This document shows, piece after piece, positions 30,931-38,678 of a stretch of DNA of 64,000 nt. Where the stretch lies: positions 26,337-90,336 of the forward strand of contig NZ_JAJDJU010000013.1 in assembly GCF_020567705.1 (NCBI RefSeq), read 5' to 3'. The translations under genes were made by a program, and so were the position numbers. Numbering within the stretch: position 1 is the first letter of the stretch; every line of letters begins with the position of its first letter. A model generated the notes under the pieces. It saw only the letters and a list, made by a program, of their open reading frames with translations. It did not search any database and was not told the origin of the DNA. This DNA comes from Acidocella sp. KAb 2-4. Its GTDB lineage: Bacteria; Pseudomonadota; Alphaproteobacteria; Acetobacterales; Acetobacteraceae.

Positions 30931-32742
30931 ATGAACGCGATCTCCAAGCCTTCCCACAGCGCCTATAACGTGATCGACCACACCTATGACGTGGTGGTCG
31001 TCGGCGCCGGCGGCTCCGGCCTGCGCACCACGCTCGGCATGGGCGCGGCGGGGCTGAAAACCGCCTGTATTACCAAGGTCTTCCCCACCCGCTCGCACAC
31101 CGTGGCGGCGCAGGGCGGCATCTCCGCCTCGCTCGGCAACATGGGCGAGGATGATTGGCGCTGGCACATGTACGACACCGTGAAGGGGTCGGACTGGCTG
31201 GGCGACCAGGACGCCATCGAATATATGTGCCGCGAGGCCGTGCCGGCGATTTATGAGCTGGAGCATTTCGGCATGCCCTTCTCGCGCACCGAGGATGGCA
31301 AGATCTACCAGCGCCCCTTCGGCGGCCACATGAAGGATTACGGCAAGGAGCCGGCGATGCGCGCCTGCGCCGCCGCCGACCGCACCGGCCACGCCATGCT
31401 GCACACGCTCTATCAGCAGAGCCTGAAGCATGAGGTGGAGTTCTTCGTTGAGTATTTCGCGCTCGACCTGATCATGGACGAGGAAGGCGCCTGCCGCGGC
31501 GTGATGGCCTGGTGCCTGGAGGATGGCTCCATCCACCGCTTCCGCGCGCAGACCGTGGTGCTCGCCACCGGCGGCTATGGCCGCGCCTGGCTCTCCTGCA
31601 CCTCCGCCCATACCTGCACGGGTGACGGCGGCGGCATGGTGATCCGCGCCGGCCTGCCGGTGCAGGACATGGAGTTCGTGCAGTTCCACCCGACCGGCAT
31701 CTTCCCGGCGGGCTGCCTGATCACCGAGGGCGCCCGCGGCGAGGGTGGCTACCTCACCAACTCCGAGGGCGAGCGCTTCATGGAGCGTTATGCGCCGACG
31801 GCGAAGGACCTCGCCTCGCGCGACGTGGTCTCCCGCTCGATGACCATCGAGATCAACGAGGGCCGCGGCGTCGGCCCGAACAAGGATCATATCCTGCTGC
31901 ATCTGGAGCATCTGGGCGCGGACATCCTGCATGAGCGCCTGCCGGGCATTTCCGAGACCGCCCGCGTCTTCGCCGGCGTGGACGTGACCAAGGAGCCGAT
32001 CCCCGTGCTGCCGACCGTGCATTACAACATGGGCGGCATCCCGACGAACTATAAGGCCGAAGTGCTGCGCCCGACGCCGGAGAACCCGGACGCCGTGGTG
32101 CCGGGCCTGATGGCGGTGGGTGAGGCGGCTTGCGTCTCGGTGCATGGCGCCAACCGCCTGGGCACCAACTCGCTGCTCGACCTCGTGGTGTTCGGCCGTG
32201 CCGCCGCGCACCGCGCCGCCGAGATCCTCAAGCCCGGCGCCACCCAGGCCCCGCTGCCGGCGGGCGCTGGCGAGGCCTCGCTCGACCGCCTGGACAACAC
32301 CCGTCACGCCAAAGGCTCCACCTCGGTGGCCGAGCTGCGCGACAGCCTGCAGCGCACCATGCAGGGCCATGCGGCGGTGTTCCGCAACGCCAAGTCGCTC
32401 ACCGAGGGCGTAGACAAGATGCACAAGCTCTGGGGCGGCATGGGCGATATGAAGGTCGCCGACCGCTCGCTGATCTGGAACTCCGACCTCGTCGAGGCGC
32501 TGGAGCTGCAGAACCTGATGGGCAACGCCATCGCCACCATGGTCGGCGCGGAAGCCCGCAAGGAGAGCCGCGGCGCCCAGGCGCATGACGATTTCCCCGA
32601 GCGCGACGATGCGAACTGGATGAAGCATACCGTCGCTCAGGTGTCGGAGAAGGGCGAGGTGGCGCTCAGCTACCGCCCGGTGAAGATGCAGACGCTGACC
32701 AACGAAGTGTCTGTGTTCCCGCCGAAGAAGCGCGTGTACTAA
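30931..32742 (+). CDS. sdhA: Succinate dehydrogenase flavoprotein subunit
   Basis: A 603-residue catalytic subunit that oxidises succinate to fumarate. [20 protein letters not shown] binds FAD, and [17 protein letters not shown] contains the histidine that holds FAD covalently. The substrate site shows [20 protein letters not shown] and later [12 protein letters not shown], with the capping arginine. Length is normal. It is the third gene of the sdhCDAB operon, 17 bases ahead of sdhB. Confidence 0.96.
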   Translation: MNAISKPSHSAYNVIDHTYDVVVVGAGGSGLRTTLGMGAAGLKTACITKVFPTRSHTVAAQGGISASLGNMGEDDWRWHMYDTVKGSDWLGDQDAIEYMCREAVPAIYELEHFGMPFSRTEDGKIYQRPFGGHMKDYGKEPAMRACAAADRTGHAMLHTLYQQSLKHEVEFFVEYFALDLIMDEEGACRGVMAWCLEDGSIHRFRAQTVVLATGGYGRAWLSCTSAHTCTGDGGGMVIRAGLPVQDMEFVQFHPTGIFPAGCLITEGARGEGGYLTNSEGERFMERYAPTAKDLASRDVVSRSMTIEINEGRGVGPNKDHILLHLEHLGADILHERLPGISETARVFAGVDVTKEPIPVLPTVHYNMGGIPTNYKAEVLRPTPENPDAVVPGLMAVGEAACVSVHGANRLGTNSLLDLVVFGRAAAHRAAEILKPGATQAPLPAGAGEASLDRLDNTRHAKGSTSVAELRDSLQRTMQGHAAVFRNAKSLTEGVDKMHKLWGGMGDMKVADRSLIWNSDLVEALELQNLMGNAIATMVGAEARKESRGAQAHDDFPERDDANWMKHTVAQVSEKGEVALSYRPVKMQTLTNEVSVFPPKKRVY

Positions 32743-32759
32743 GGAAAGGGCGAAGAAAG

Positions 32760-33542
32760 ATGGCTGAATTTACCCTGCCCGCGAACTCCAAGATCGGCGA
32801 GGGCAAGACCTACAAGGCCGAGCCCGGCGCCAAGCGCGTCAAGGCGTTCAAGGTCTATCGCTGGAACCCCGATGACGGGAAGAATCCCGTCATGGACACC
32901 TACGAGATCGATCTCGACAAATGCGGGCCGATGGTGCTCGACGCGATCATCAAGATCAAGAACGAGATCGACGCTACGCTGACCTTCCGGCGTTCCTGCC
33001 GCGAGGGTGTGTGCGGATCCTGCGCGATGAACATCGACGGGACCAACACGCTGGCCTGCCTGAAGCCGATCGACGATGTGAAGGGCGATGTGAAGATCAC
33101 GCCGCTGCCGCATATGCCGGTGGTGAAGGATCTGGTGCCGGATCTGTCCCAGCCTTACGCGCAGCTGCGCTCCATCGAGCCCTGGCTGCAGGCCGACACC
33201 GCCCCGCCGCCCGACGCCGAGCGCCGCCAGTCGAAGGAGGAGCGCGCCGAGATCGATGGCCTGTGGGAGTGCGTGCTGTGCTTCTGCTGCTCCACCTCCT
33301 GCCCGAGCTATTGGTGGAATGGCGACCGCTATCTCGGCCCGGCCGTGCTGCTGCAGGCTTATCGCTGGATCGCGGATTCGCGCGACGAGGCCACCGGCAA
33401 GCGCCTCGACGCGCTGGAGGACCCGTTCAAGCTGTATCGCTGCCACACGATCATGAACTGCACCCAGACCTGCCCCAAGGGCCTCAACCCGGCCAAGGCG
33501 ATCGGCAAGATCAAGCAGCTCATGCTCGAACGCCAAGGCTGA
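32760..33542 (+). CDS. sdhB: Succinate dehydrogenase iron-sulfur subunit
   Basis: A 260-residue subunit with three Fe-S clusters. The plant-type 2Fe-2S ligands are in [18 protein letters not shown] and LACL, the 4Fe-4S and 3Fe-4S ligands are in [16 protein letters not shown] and [17 protein letters not shown]. It hands electrons from SdhA to quinone. Last gene of the operon; a strong terminator follows 18 bases later. Confidence 0.96.
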   Translation: MAEFTLPANSKIGEGKTYKAEPGAKRVKAFKVYRWNPDDGKNPVMDTYEIDLDKCGPMVLDAIIKIKNEIDATLTFRRSCREGVCGSCAMNIDGTNTLACLKPIDDVKGDVKITPLPHMPVVKDLVPDLSQPYAQLRSIEPWLQADTAPPPDAERRQSKEERAEIDGLWECVLCFCCSTSCPSYWWNGDRYLGPAVLLQAYRWIADSRDEATGKRLDALEDPFKLYRCHTIMNCTQTCPKGLNPAKAIGKIKQLMLERQG

Positions 33543-33560
33543 GTTTCACTCTGCTCCCCG

Positions 33561-33590
33561 AAAAAGCCCGGCACTTGCCGGGCTTTTTTT
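33561..33590 (+). terminator. Strong rho-independent terminator of sdhCDAB
   Basis: AAAAAGCCCGGC and GCCGGGCTTTTT form a 12-bp stem with loop ACTT (33573-33576), followed by seven T. It lies 18 bases after the sdhB stop. Confidence 0.93.
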
Positions 33591-33623
33591 GTTAAGTTTC
33601 TGATTCAGGTAAGAATTTCAGGA

Positions 33624-33642
33624 TTAACCAGTTTGTGGTTAA
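33624..33642. promoter_or_regulatory. Dyad upstream of ahpC, candidate OxyR or other operator
   Basis: TTAACC (33624-33629) and GGTTAA (33637-33642) are 7 bases apart, giving a 19-base dyad 142 bases ahead of ahpC. LysR-type regulators bind sites of this general length, and oxyR is the third gene of this cluster. The half-site does not match the E. coli OxyR ATAG pattern, so the assignment is tentative. Confidence 0.35.
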
Positions 33643-33783
33643 GACCCGCGCGGCTGGCTGGCGCGGCAGCTCGCAATCGGATTAATCGATCATACGAACA
33701 AAAAAAATCAATTTCCTGGATTGCGTAAAACCGGCTAGAAGCTCTCCTCGTTGAGACCCAACCAAACTCGGAGGAGTTATTTT

Positions 33784-34347
33784 ATGTCGCTGATCAACAC
33801 GGAAGTTAAGCCATTCACCGCCCAGGCCTACAAGGAAGGCAAGTTCGTCACCGTCACCGAGGCCGACCTGAAGGGCAAGTGGTCGGTGGTGTTCTTCTAC
33901 CCGGCTGACTTCACCTTCGTCTGCCCGACCGAGCTGGAAGACCTGGCCGAGAACTATGCCGAGTTCCAGAAGCTGGGTGTCGAGATCTACTCCGTGTCTA
34001 CCGACACGCATTTCTGCCACAAGGCCTGGCACGACACCTCCGAGGCTGTGAAGAAGATCACCTACTTCATGGTGGCCGACCCCACCCACGCCATCTCCCG
34101 CAATTTCGACGTGCTGATCGAGGCCGCCGGCCTCGCTGACCGCGGCACCTTCGTGGTGGACCCGCATGGCGTGATCCAGCTCGTTGAGGTCAGCGCCGGC
34201 GGCGTCGGCCGCGACGCCAAGGAGCTGCTGCGCAAGATCAAGGCCGCCCAGTATGTGGCCGCGCACCCCGGCGAGGTTTGCCCGGCCCATTGGCAGGAGG
34301 GCGACAAGACCCTGGCCCCGTCGCTCGACCTGGTCGGCAAGATCTAA
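33784..34347 (+). CDS. ahpC: Alkyl hydroperoxide reductase subunit C (typical 2-Cys peroxiredoxin)
   Basis: A 187-residue peroxidase that reduces H2O2, organic peroxides and peroxynitrite. The peroxidatic cysteine is in [16 protein letters not shown] and the resolving cysteine in [10 protein letters not shown] near the C-terminus, as in E. coli AhpC, whose length is also 187. A strong GGAGGAG ribosome site precedes ATG 33784. It is reduced by AhpF, encoded 111 bases downstream across a stable hairpin. Confidence 0.96.
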   Translation: MSLINTEVKPFTAQAYKEGKFVTVTEADLKGKWSVVFFYPADFTFVCPTELEDLAENYAEFQKLGVEIYSVSTDTHFCHKAWHDTSEAVKKITYFMVADPTHAISRNFDVLIEAAGLADRGTFVVDPHGVIQLVEVSAGGVGRDAKELLRKIKAAQYVAAHPGEVCPAHWQEGDKTLAPSLDLVGKI

Positions 34348-34364
34348 GCCGTTTTCCGCTCATC

Positions 34365-34388
34365 CTCCCGCCGGGCGACCGGCGGGAG
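34365..34388 (+). terminator. Intercistronic hairpin between ahpC and ahpF
   Basis: CTCCCGCCGG (34365-34374) and CCGGCGGGAG (34379-34388) form a perfect 10-bp GC stem closed by the GNRA loop GCGA, 18 bases after the ahpC stop. There is no T run, so it is more likely a partial terminator or an mRNA-stabilising stem that keeps AhpC in excess over AhpF. Confidence 0.6.
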
Positions 34389-34458
34389 ACCCCAGCGGCC
34401 AACGCCGCCTCGCGTCGGCCTCGCCGCGCGTTTCTGTCTCAAAAAATCTGGAGCCGAT

Positions 34459-36036
34459 ATGTTGGACAACAGCCTGAAGGGCCAGTTGCAGGCCTACCTC
34501 ACCCGTGTTTCCACGCCGCTGGAGCTGGTGGCGAGCCTCGACGACTCGGCGCTGGCCGCCGAAATGCGCGGGCTGCTCACCGACATTGCTGGCCTGAGCG
34601 ACAAGATCGCCGTGCGCTTCGACGGCGCCGATGCCCGTAAGCCCTCCTTCGAGATTCGCCGTGCCGGAGCCGACCATGGCGTGCGCTTCGCCGGGCTGCC
34701 GATGGGGCATGAATTCACCTCGCTGGTGCTGGCGCTGCTGCAAACCGGCGGCCACCCGCCCAAGGTCGAGGCCGATGTGATCGAACAGATCAAGGCGCTG
34801 CCCGGCGAATATCATTTCGAGACGTTCTTTTCGCAATCCTGCCAGGTCTGCCCGGATGTGGTGCAGGCGCTGAACCTGATGGCGATCATGAACCCGAATA
34901 TCCGCCACACCGCGATCGACGGCGCGGCCTTCCAGGCCGAGGTGGCCGAGAAGAAGGTGATGGCCGTGCCCACCGTGTTCCTCAATGGCGGCGAGTTCGG
35001 CGCCGGGGCGATGAGCCTGCAACAGATCCTGGCCAAGGTGGATGTGAACGCCGCAGCGCGTGACGCCGAGAAGCTGCGGGCCAAGAGCGTGTTCGACGTG
35101 CTGGTGGTGGGCGGCGGCCCGGCCGGGGCGGCGGCGGCCATCTATGCCGCGCGCAAGGGGATTCATACCGGCGTCGTGGCCGAGCGCTTCGGCGGCCAGG
35201 TGATGGACACCATGGCGATCGAGAATTTCATCTCGGTGCAGCACACCGAGGGTCCGCAGCTGGGCGCGGCGCTGGAAGCCCATACGCGCGATTACGGCGT
35301 GGACATCATGAAGGGCCACACGGTCGAGAAGATCGTGCCGCCGGGCCAGCCGGGCGGGCTGTTCGCCGTGCATGTGGCGGGCGGGGCGCAGCTGGCGGCG
35401 AAATCGGTGGTGCTCTCTACCGGCGCGCGCTGGCGCAACATGAACGTGCCGGGTGAGCAGGAGTACCGCAACAAGGGCGTGGCCTATTGCCCGCATTGCG
35501 ACGGCCCGCTGTTCAAGGGCAAGCGCGTGGCGGTGATCGGCGGCGGCAATTCCGGCGTCGAGGCGGCGATCGACCTTGCCGGCATCGTCTCGCATGTCAC
35601 GCTCATCGAGTTCGATTCCAAGCTGCGCGCCGACGCCGTGTTGCAGGAGAAGCTGAAGAGCCTGCCCAACACCACGATCATCGTCTCCGCCCGCACCACC
35701 GAGGTGCATGGCGATGGCGACAAGGTGGTTGGCCTCTCCTACGAGGACCGGAGCACCGGTGAGCTGCACCGGCTGAACCTGGAGGGTATCTTCGTGCAGA
35801 TCGGGCTGGTGCCGAATACCGAGTGGCTGAAGGGCGCCGTGGCGCTGAGCCCGCGCGGGGAGATCGAGATCGACGCCCGTGGCGAGACCTCGGTGCCGGG
35901 GCTGTTCGCGGCTGGGGATGCGACCACCGTGCCGTATAAGCAGATCATCATCGCCGCGGGCGAGGGGGCCAAGGCCGCGCTCTCCGCCTTCGACTATCTG
36001 ATCCGTCTGGCCCCGGCGACCGCCGCGGCGGCCTGA
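34459..36036 (+). CDS. ahpF: Alkyl hydroperoxide reductase subunit F
   Basis: A 525-residue NADH-dependent flavoprotein disulfide reductase that regenerates AhpC. The N-terminal double thioredoxin-like domain carries the redox pair in [15 protein letters not shown]; the thioredoxin-reductase-like part has [19 protein letters not shown] for FAD, a second CxxC in [15 protein letters not shown], and [18 protein letters not shown] for NADH. Domain order and length match E. coli AhpF. It is six bases ahead of oxyR, so the three genes are one unit. Confidence 0.96.
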   Translation: MLDNSLKGQLQAYLTRVSTPLELVASLDDSALAAEMRGLLTDIAGLSDKIAVRFDGADARKPSFEIRRAGADHGVRFAGLPMGHEFTSLVLALLQTGGHPPKVEADVIEQIKALPGEYHFETFFSQSCQVCPDVVQALNLMAIMNPNIRHTAIDGAAFQAEVAEKKVMAVPTVFLNGGEFGAGAMSLQQILAKVDVNAAARDAEKLRAKSVFDVLVVGGGPAGAAAAIYAARKGIHTGVVAERFGGQVMDTMAIENFISVQHTEGPQLGAALEAHTRDYGVDIMKGHTVEKIVPPGQPGGLFAVHVAGGAQLAAKSVVLSTGARWRNMNVPGEQEYRNKGVAYCPHCDGPLFKGKRVAVIGGGNSGVEAAIDLAGIVSHVTLIEFDSKLRADAVLQEKLKSLPNTTIIVSARTTEVHGDGDKVVGLSYEDRSTGELHRLNLEGIFVQIGLVPNTEWLKGAVALSPRGEIEIDARGETSVPGLFAAGDATTVPYKQIIIAAGEGAKAALSAFDYLIRLAPATAAAA

Positions 36037-36042
36037 CCGGCC

Positions 36043-36942
36043 ATGACCTACCTGCCGACACCGCAGCAGCTCCGCTACCTGGTGATGCTGGCCGAAACCG
36101 GACATTTCGGCCGCGCCGCCTCGGCCTGCGCGGTGTCGCAATCCACGCTCTCGGCCGGGATTCTGGCGCTGGAGCGGGGGTTGGATGCGCAGATCCTCGA
36201 CCGCGCCGCGCCCAAGCACGCCGTGTTCACCCCGCTGGGGCTGGAGCTGGTGAGCAAGGCGCGGTCGGCGCTGGCGGCCATCGCCGCCGTGGCCGAGGCC
36301 GCCGACGCCGCGCGCGCCCCGATGTCCGGCCCGTTGCGGCTGGGGGTGATCCCGACCATCGGGCCGTTTCTGCTGCCCCGGCTGATGCCCGCCTTGCGCG
36401 AGGGCTTCCCGGCGCTAAAGCTGTATCTGCGCGAGGACCAGACCGAGCGGCTGCTGGAGCAGCTTGAGGACGGAATGCTCGACCTGCTGATTCTGGCCGA
36501 GCCCTGCGCCTGCGGCGGGGCCGAGACCTTTCCGCTGGTGCGCGACGATTTCCTGGCCGCGCTGCCGCCCGGCCATCCGCTGGCGGTGCGCGAAAGCATT
36601 TCCATCACCGCGCTGGGGGCCGAGAATTTTCTGCTGCTGGAGGATGGGCATTGCCTGCGCGACCAGGTGCTCGCGGTGTGCAGCGCCGGCATGGGGCGCG
36701 AGCAGAAATTCGCGGCGACGTCGCTGCATACGCTCATCCAGATGGTGGCGGGCGGGCTGGGCGTGACACTGGTGCCGCAACTCGCGCTCACGGCGGGCTT
36801 GGCCGCGGGCACGGGGGTCGAGCTGCGCCGCCTGGAGGGCGCGGGCGGCTGGCGCACGCTCTCCATGGCCTGGCGCCCCGGTAGCCCGCGCAGCGCCGAA
36901 TACCGCGCCATGGCCCCGCTGGTGGTGCAGGCCTGCGGCTAG
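36043..36942 (+). CDS. oxyR: Hydrogen peroxide-sensing LysR regulator OxyR
   Basis: A 299-residue LysR-type activator. The N-terminal winged helix reads HFGRAASACAVSQSTLSAGI. The redox pair typical of OxyR is present: Cys204 in LLLEDGHCLRDQ and Cys213 nine residues on, the same spacing as E. coli Cys199 and Cys208, so this is a true peroxide sensor. It would activate ahpC and ahpF, with which it shares an operon; this places the regulator under its own target promoter. The stop overlaps the convergent DUF952 gene. Confidence 0.94.
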   Translation: MTYLPTPQQLRYLVMLAETGHFGRAASACAVSQSTLSAGILALERGLDAQILDRAAPKHAVFTPLGLELVSKARSALAAIAAVAEAADAARAPMSGPLRLGVIPTIGPFLLPRLMPALREGFPALKLYLREDQTERLLEQLEDGMLDLLILAEPCACGGAETFPLVRDDFLAALPPGHPLAVRESISITALGAENFLLLEDGHCLRDQVLAVCSAGMGREQKFAATSLHTLIQMVAGGLGVTLVPQLALTAGLAAGTGVELRRLEGAGGWRTLSMAWRPGSPRSAEYRAMAPLVVQACG

Positions 36943-37280
36943 ACTGGCAATCTGGCCCGGCCATTCTCCCAGGCCAACGGCATGTGCGCCCGCACATGCG
37001 ACCAGCGCAGCGCCCCGTAAACATGCGGGAAGAGCTGTCCGCCACGCGAGACTTCCCAGCGCAGCGCGCCGCCCAGGGCGGTGAGATCGATCGCGGCGAT
37101 GACGAGCCCCGCCTGCCCGGCGAAATGCTTGCGCAAAGTCTCGTCGAGCTGCGCGGTGGTGGAGAGGTGGATGTAGCCATCCGCGATATCGACCGGCGCG
37201 CCGGGGAAGCGGTCTTCGCACAGCGCGGCGAATTGTTCAGCGGTCAGGATTTTATAGGCGATGGTGTCGGTGGGCGGCAT
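36939..37280 (-). CDS. DUF952 domain protein
   Basis: A 113-residue protein. AYKILTAEQFAALCED starts the domain, and DGYIHLSTTAQLDETLRKHF is its central signature; VSRGGQLFPHVYGALR closes it. The fold resembles ADP-ribosyltransferase-like or RNA 2'-phosphotransferase-like domains, but the activity of stand-alone members is unknown. It converges on oxyR with a four-base overlap at a CTAG, and is 26 bases from the next minus-strand gene. Confidence 0.8.
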   Translation of the reverse strand: MPPTDTIAYKILTAEQFAALCEDRFPGAPVDIADGYIHLSTTAQLDETLRKHFAGQAGLVIAAIDLTALGGALRWEVSRGGQLFPHVYGALRWSHVRAHMPLAWENGRARLPV

Positions 37281-37306
37281 GAGCGCGTTTTAGCGGCTTG
37301 CGGGCG

Positions 37307-38317
37307 CTATGTCTCGTCTTCCGCCACCGCGCCGATGCGCAGGCAGGCCAGGGTCTGGTTAAGCACGTTATAGGCGATCTGCCCGAAGCTCACCGGCCCC
37401 TGGCACGGCAGGCCGATGGCTTGGCGCAGCCGCCCGTGCAGGTAGTTTTGCAGGCAGACCGAGGAGAGGCCGCTGGCGTCGCGCGGCAATTGCACCAAGG
37501 CGCGGTCGAGTTCCTCGGGGTAATCCAGCACCGGCTCCGCGAAGCGGTAGGTCAGCCCTGGGTCAACCGGGGCGAGAAAGGTGGTGGTGCCCCCATGCGG
37601 GTCGCTGGCCAGAATGGAGAGGTTGATGAGCGCGCCATCATGGTCCGCGACCAGCGGCAGGCGCTGGTCGATGCCCTTGGCTTCCATGTATTGCGCGAGA
37701 TGCCCGGTCTCGCCGCCGATCTGGCAGGCGCCCTCGGCCACGAAGCCGGGTTTGGGAAAGCGGATCTCCGGCCCCACGCCTGGGTTGAATAGATTGGCGA
37801 TATGGATTTCGGCGAACAACTCGTCGGGCAGGGTGACACTCATCACCGCCGCCAGCTCGCTGGCCCCTGCCGGCCCTCCGGCGAAGCTTTGCGGGCGATA
37901 TTTGCTCAGATTATAGGGCGCGACGGCGCTGACCCAGCCAAAGAGCGGCGCGTTATAGATGCCCTCATAATCCATGATCCCGGCGCAGAGCCCGGCGAGA
38001 AGCTGGCTGAAGCCGGGTACGATGAGCAGGGTGAAGCCGTTGGCGGGGTGCAAGCGGCCGATCTGGCGCAGTTCCGGCAGGCTGAGATGGCGCAGCCGCA
38101 CCAACCGCGCGACGGCGCTGAGGTCGGAGTAGAATAACCGCCCATTCGCCTCGCGCCCGCCCGCTTGGGTGAGGAAACTGGCGGCGGTGCCGCCGATCCA
38201 TTGCCCGTGCGGCAGGGTGGCGAGATCAGCCGCCGTTCCGGCCAGCACCAGCACCCGCCCGGCGCGGATCAGCGCCGCCGCTTCCTCCGGCGTGGCCAGC
38301 CCGTGCGTGACGGTCAT
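37307..38317 (-). CDS. Conserved-looking protein of unknown function
   Basis: A 336-residue soluble-looking protein. Near the N-terminus it has ALIRAGRVLVLAGTAADLAT and LPHGQWIGGTAASFLTQAGG, later LLIVPGFSQLLAGLCAGIMD, APLFGWVSAVAPYNLSKYRP and NLFNPGVGPEIRFPKPGFVA. There is no signal peptide or membrane helix. The opening part faintly recalls FIST or sensory-domain proteins with a conserved GNWIGGT-type motif, but I cannot place it in a family. The C-terminal part holds a CLQNYLHGRL and a QIAYNVLNQTLACLR segment. ATG 38317 gives an immediate start; an upstream codon adds eight basic residues. It may be cotranscribed with the DUF952 gene. Confidence 0.65.
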   Translation of the reverse strand: MTVTHGLATPEEAAALIRAGRVLVLAGTAADLATLPHGQWIGGTAASFLTQAGGREANGRLFYSDLSAVARLVRLRHLSLPELRQIGRLHPANGFTLLIVPGFSQLLAGLCAGIMDYEGIYNAPLFGWVSAVAPYNLSKYRPQSFAGGPAGASELAAVMSVTLPDELFAEIHIANLFNPGVGPEIRFPKPGFVAEGACQIGGETGHLAQYMEAKGIDQRLPLVADHDGALINLSILASDPHGGTTTFLAPVDPGLTYRFAEPVLDYPEELDRALVQLPRDASGLSSVCLQNYLHGRLRQAIGLPCQGPVSFGQIAYNVLNQTLACLRIGAVAEDET

Positions 38318-38593
38318 AGGCTTGCGCCTACGCCGCTCCACGGTGGAACGGCGGCGTTGTCACAAAATCCATCCATGCGCGTCACCATCCTGACTAATCG
38401 GAAAGAGATATACCGGCTATATCTTTACGAATGCCAAATGGAATTTGCGGGTCTGGGCCGCGCCAGGAGGTTGTTAAACTTCCTAAACAAGCGGCGGGCG
38501 GGATCAGGCGTACCAGCCTTCTGGCGCAAAGTGGCTCTGTTCAACCCTGTTTAGAATTGTAAACTACTGGGCATCTGAAGGAGTGTGCCAAAG
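38318..38593 (+). other. Gap upstream of the aldehyde dehydrogenase unit
   Basis: The 361 bases between the divergent genes at 38317 and 38679 hold no full-size gene. Visible items are the palindrome AGATATA-CCGGC-TATATCT at 38406-38424, the pair GTTTA and TAAAC around 38550-38565, an AAGGAG ribosome site at 38578-38583 and the short ORF at 38594. A 59-codon reading frame from 38376 has no ribosome site and I do not accept it. Confidence 0.5.
38406..38424. promoter_or_regulatory. 7-5-7 palindrome in the aldehyde dehydrogenase upstream region
   Basis: AGATATA and TATATCT flank CCGGC. The AT-rich arms in GC-rich surroundings suggest an operator for a dimeric regulator controlling the gene at 38679 or the divergent gene ending at 38317. 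No regulator gene is adjacent. Confidence 0.35.
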
Positions 38594-38665
38594 GTGAACG
38601 CCGCCAAGGTGGAACAGATCGGACAGATGAACGATATTATCCGTGAACTGATTCAGGAACGCTGA
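38594..38665 (+). CDS. Putative 23-residue micro-ORF ahead of the aldehyde dehydrogenase
   Basis: GTG 38594 follows AAGGAG (38578-38583) by ten bases and opens a 24-codon frame ending at TGA 38665, 13 bases before the aldehyde dehydrogenase ATG. The peptide begins MNAAKVEQIGQMND and ends in IRELIQER, an amphipathic-helix pattern with no Leu-only or regulatory-amino-acid run, so classic attenuation is not apparent. The aldehyde dehydrogenase ribosome site (AGAGGA) overlaps the micro-ORF stop codon, which suggests translational coupling. An alternative GTG start is at 38585 but sits only one base after AAGGAG. Confidence 0.45.
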   Translation: MNAAKVEQIGQMNDIIRELIQER

Positions 38666-38678
38666 GAGGAATCGAGAA

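Noticed and set aside
30484..32628. 714-codon minus-strand frame opposite sdhD and sdhA
   Set aside because: The plus strand encodes clear succinate dehydrogenase subunits; the antisense product has the Gly/His/Arg bias of a shadow frame.
38376..38554. 59-codon plus-strand frame (MRVTILTNRKEIYRL onward)
   Set aside because: No ribosome site ahead of the ATG, no recognisable motif, and it overlaps the candidate palindrome; nothing supports translation.
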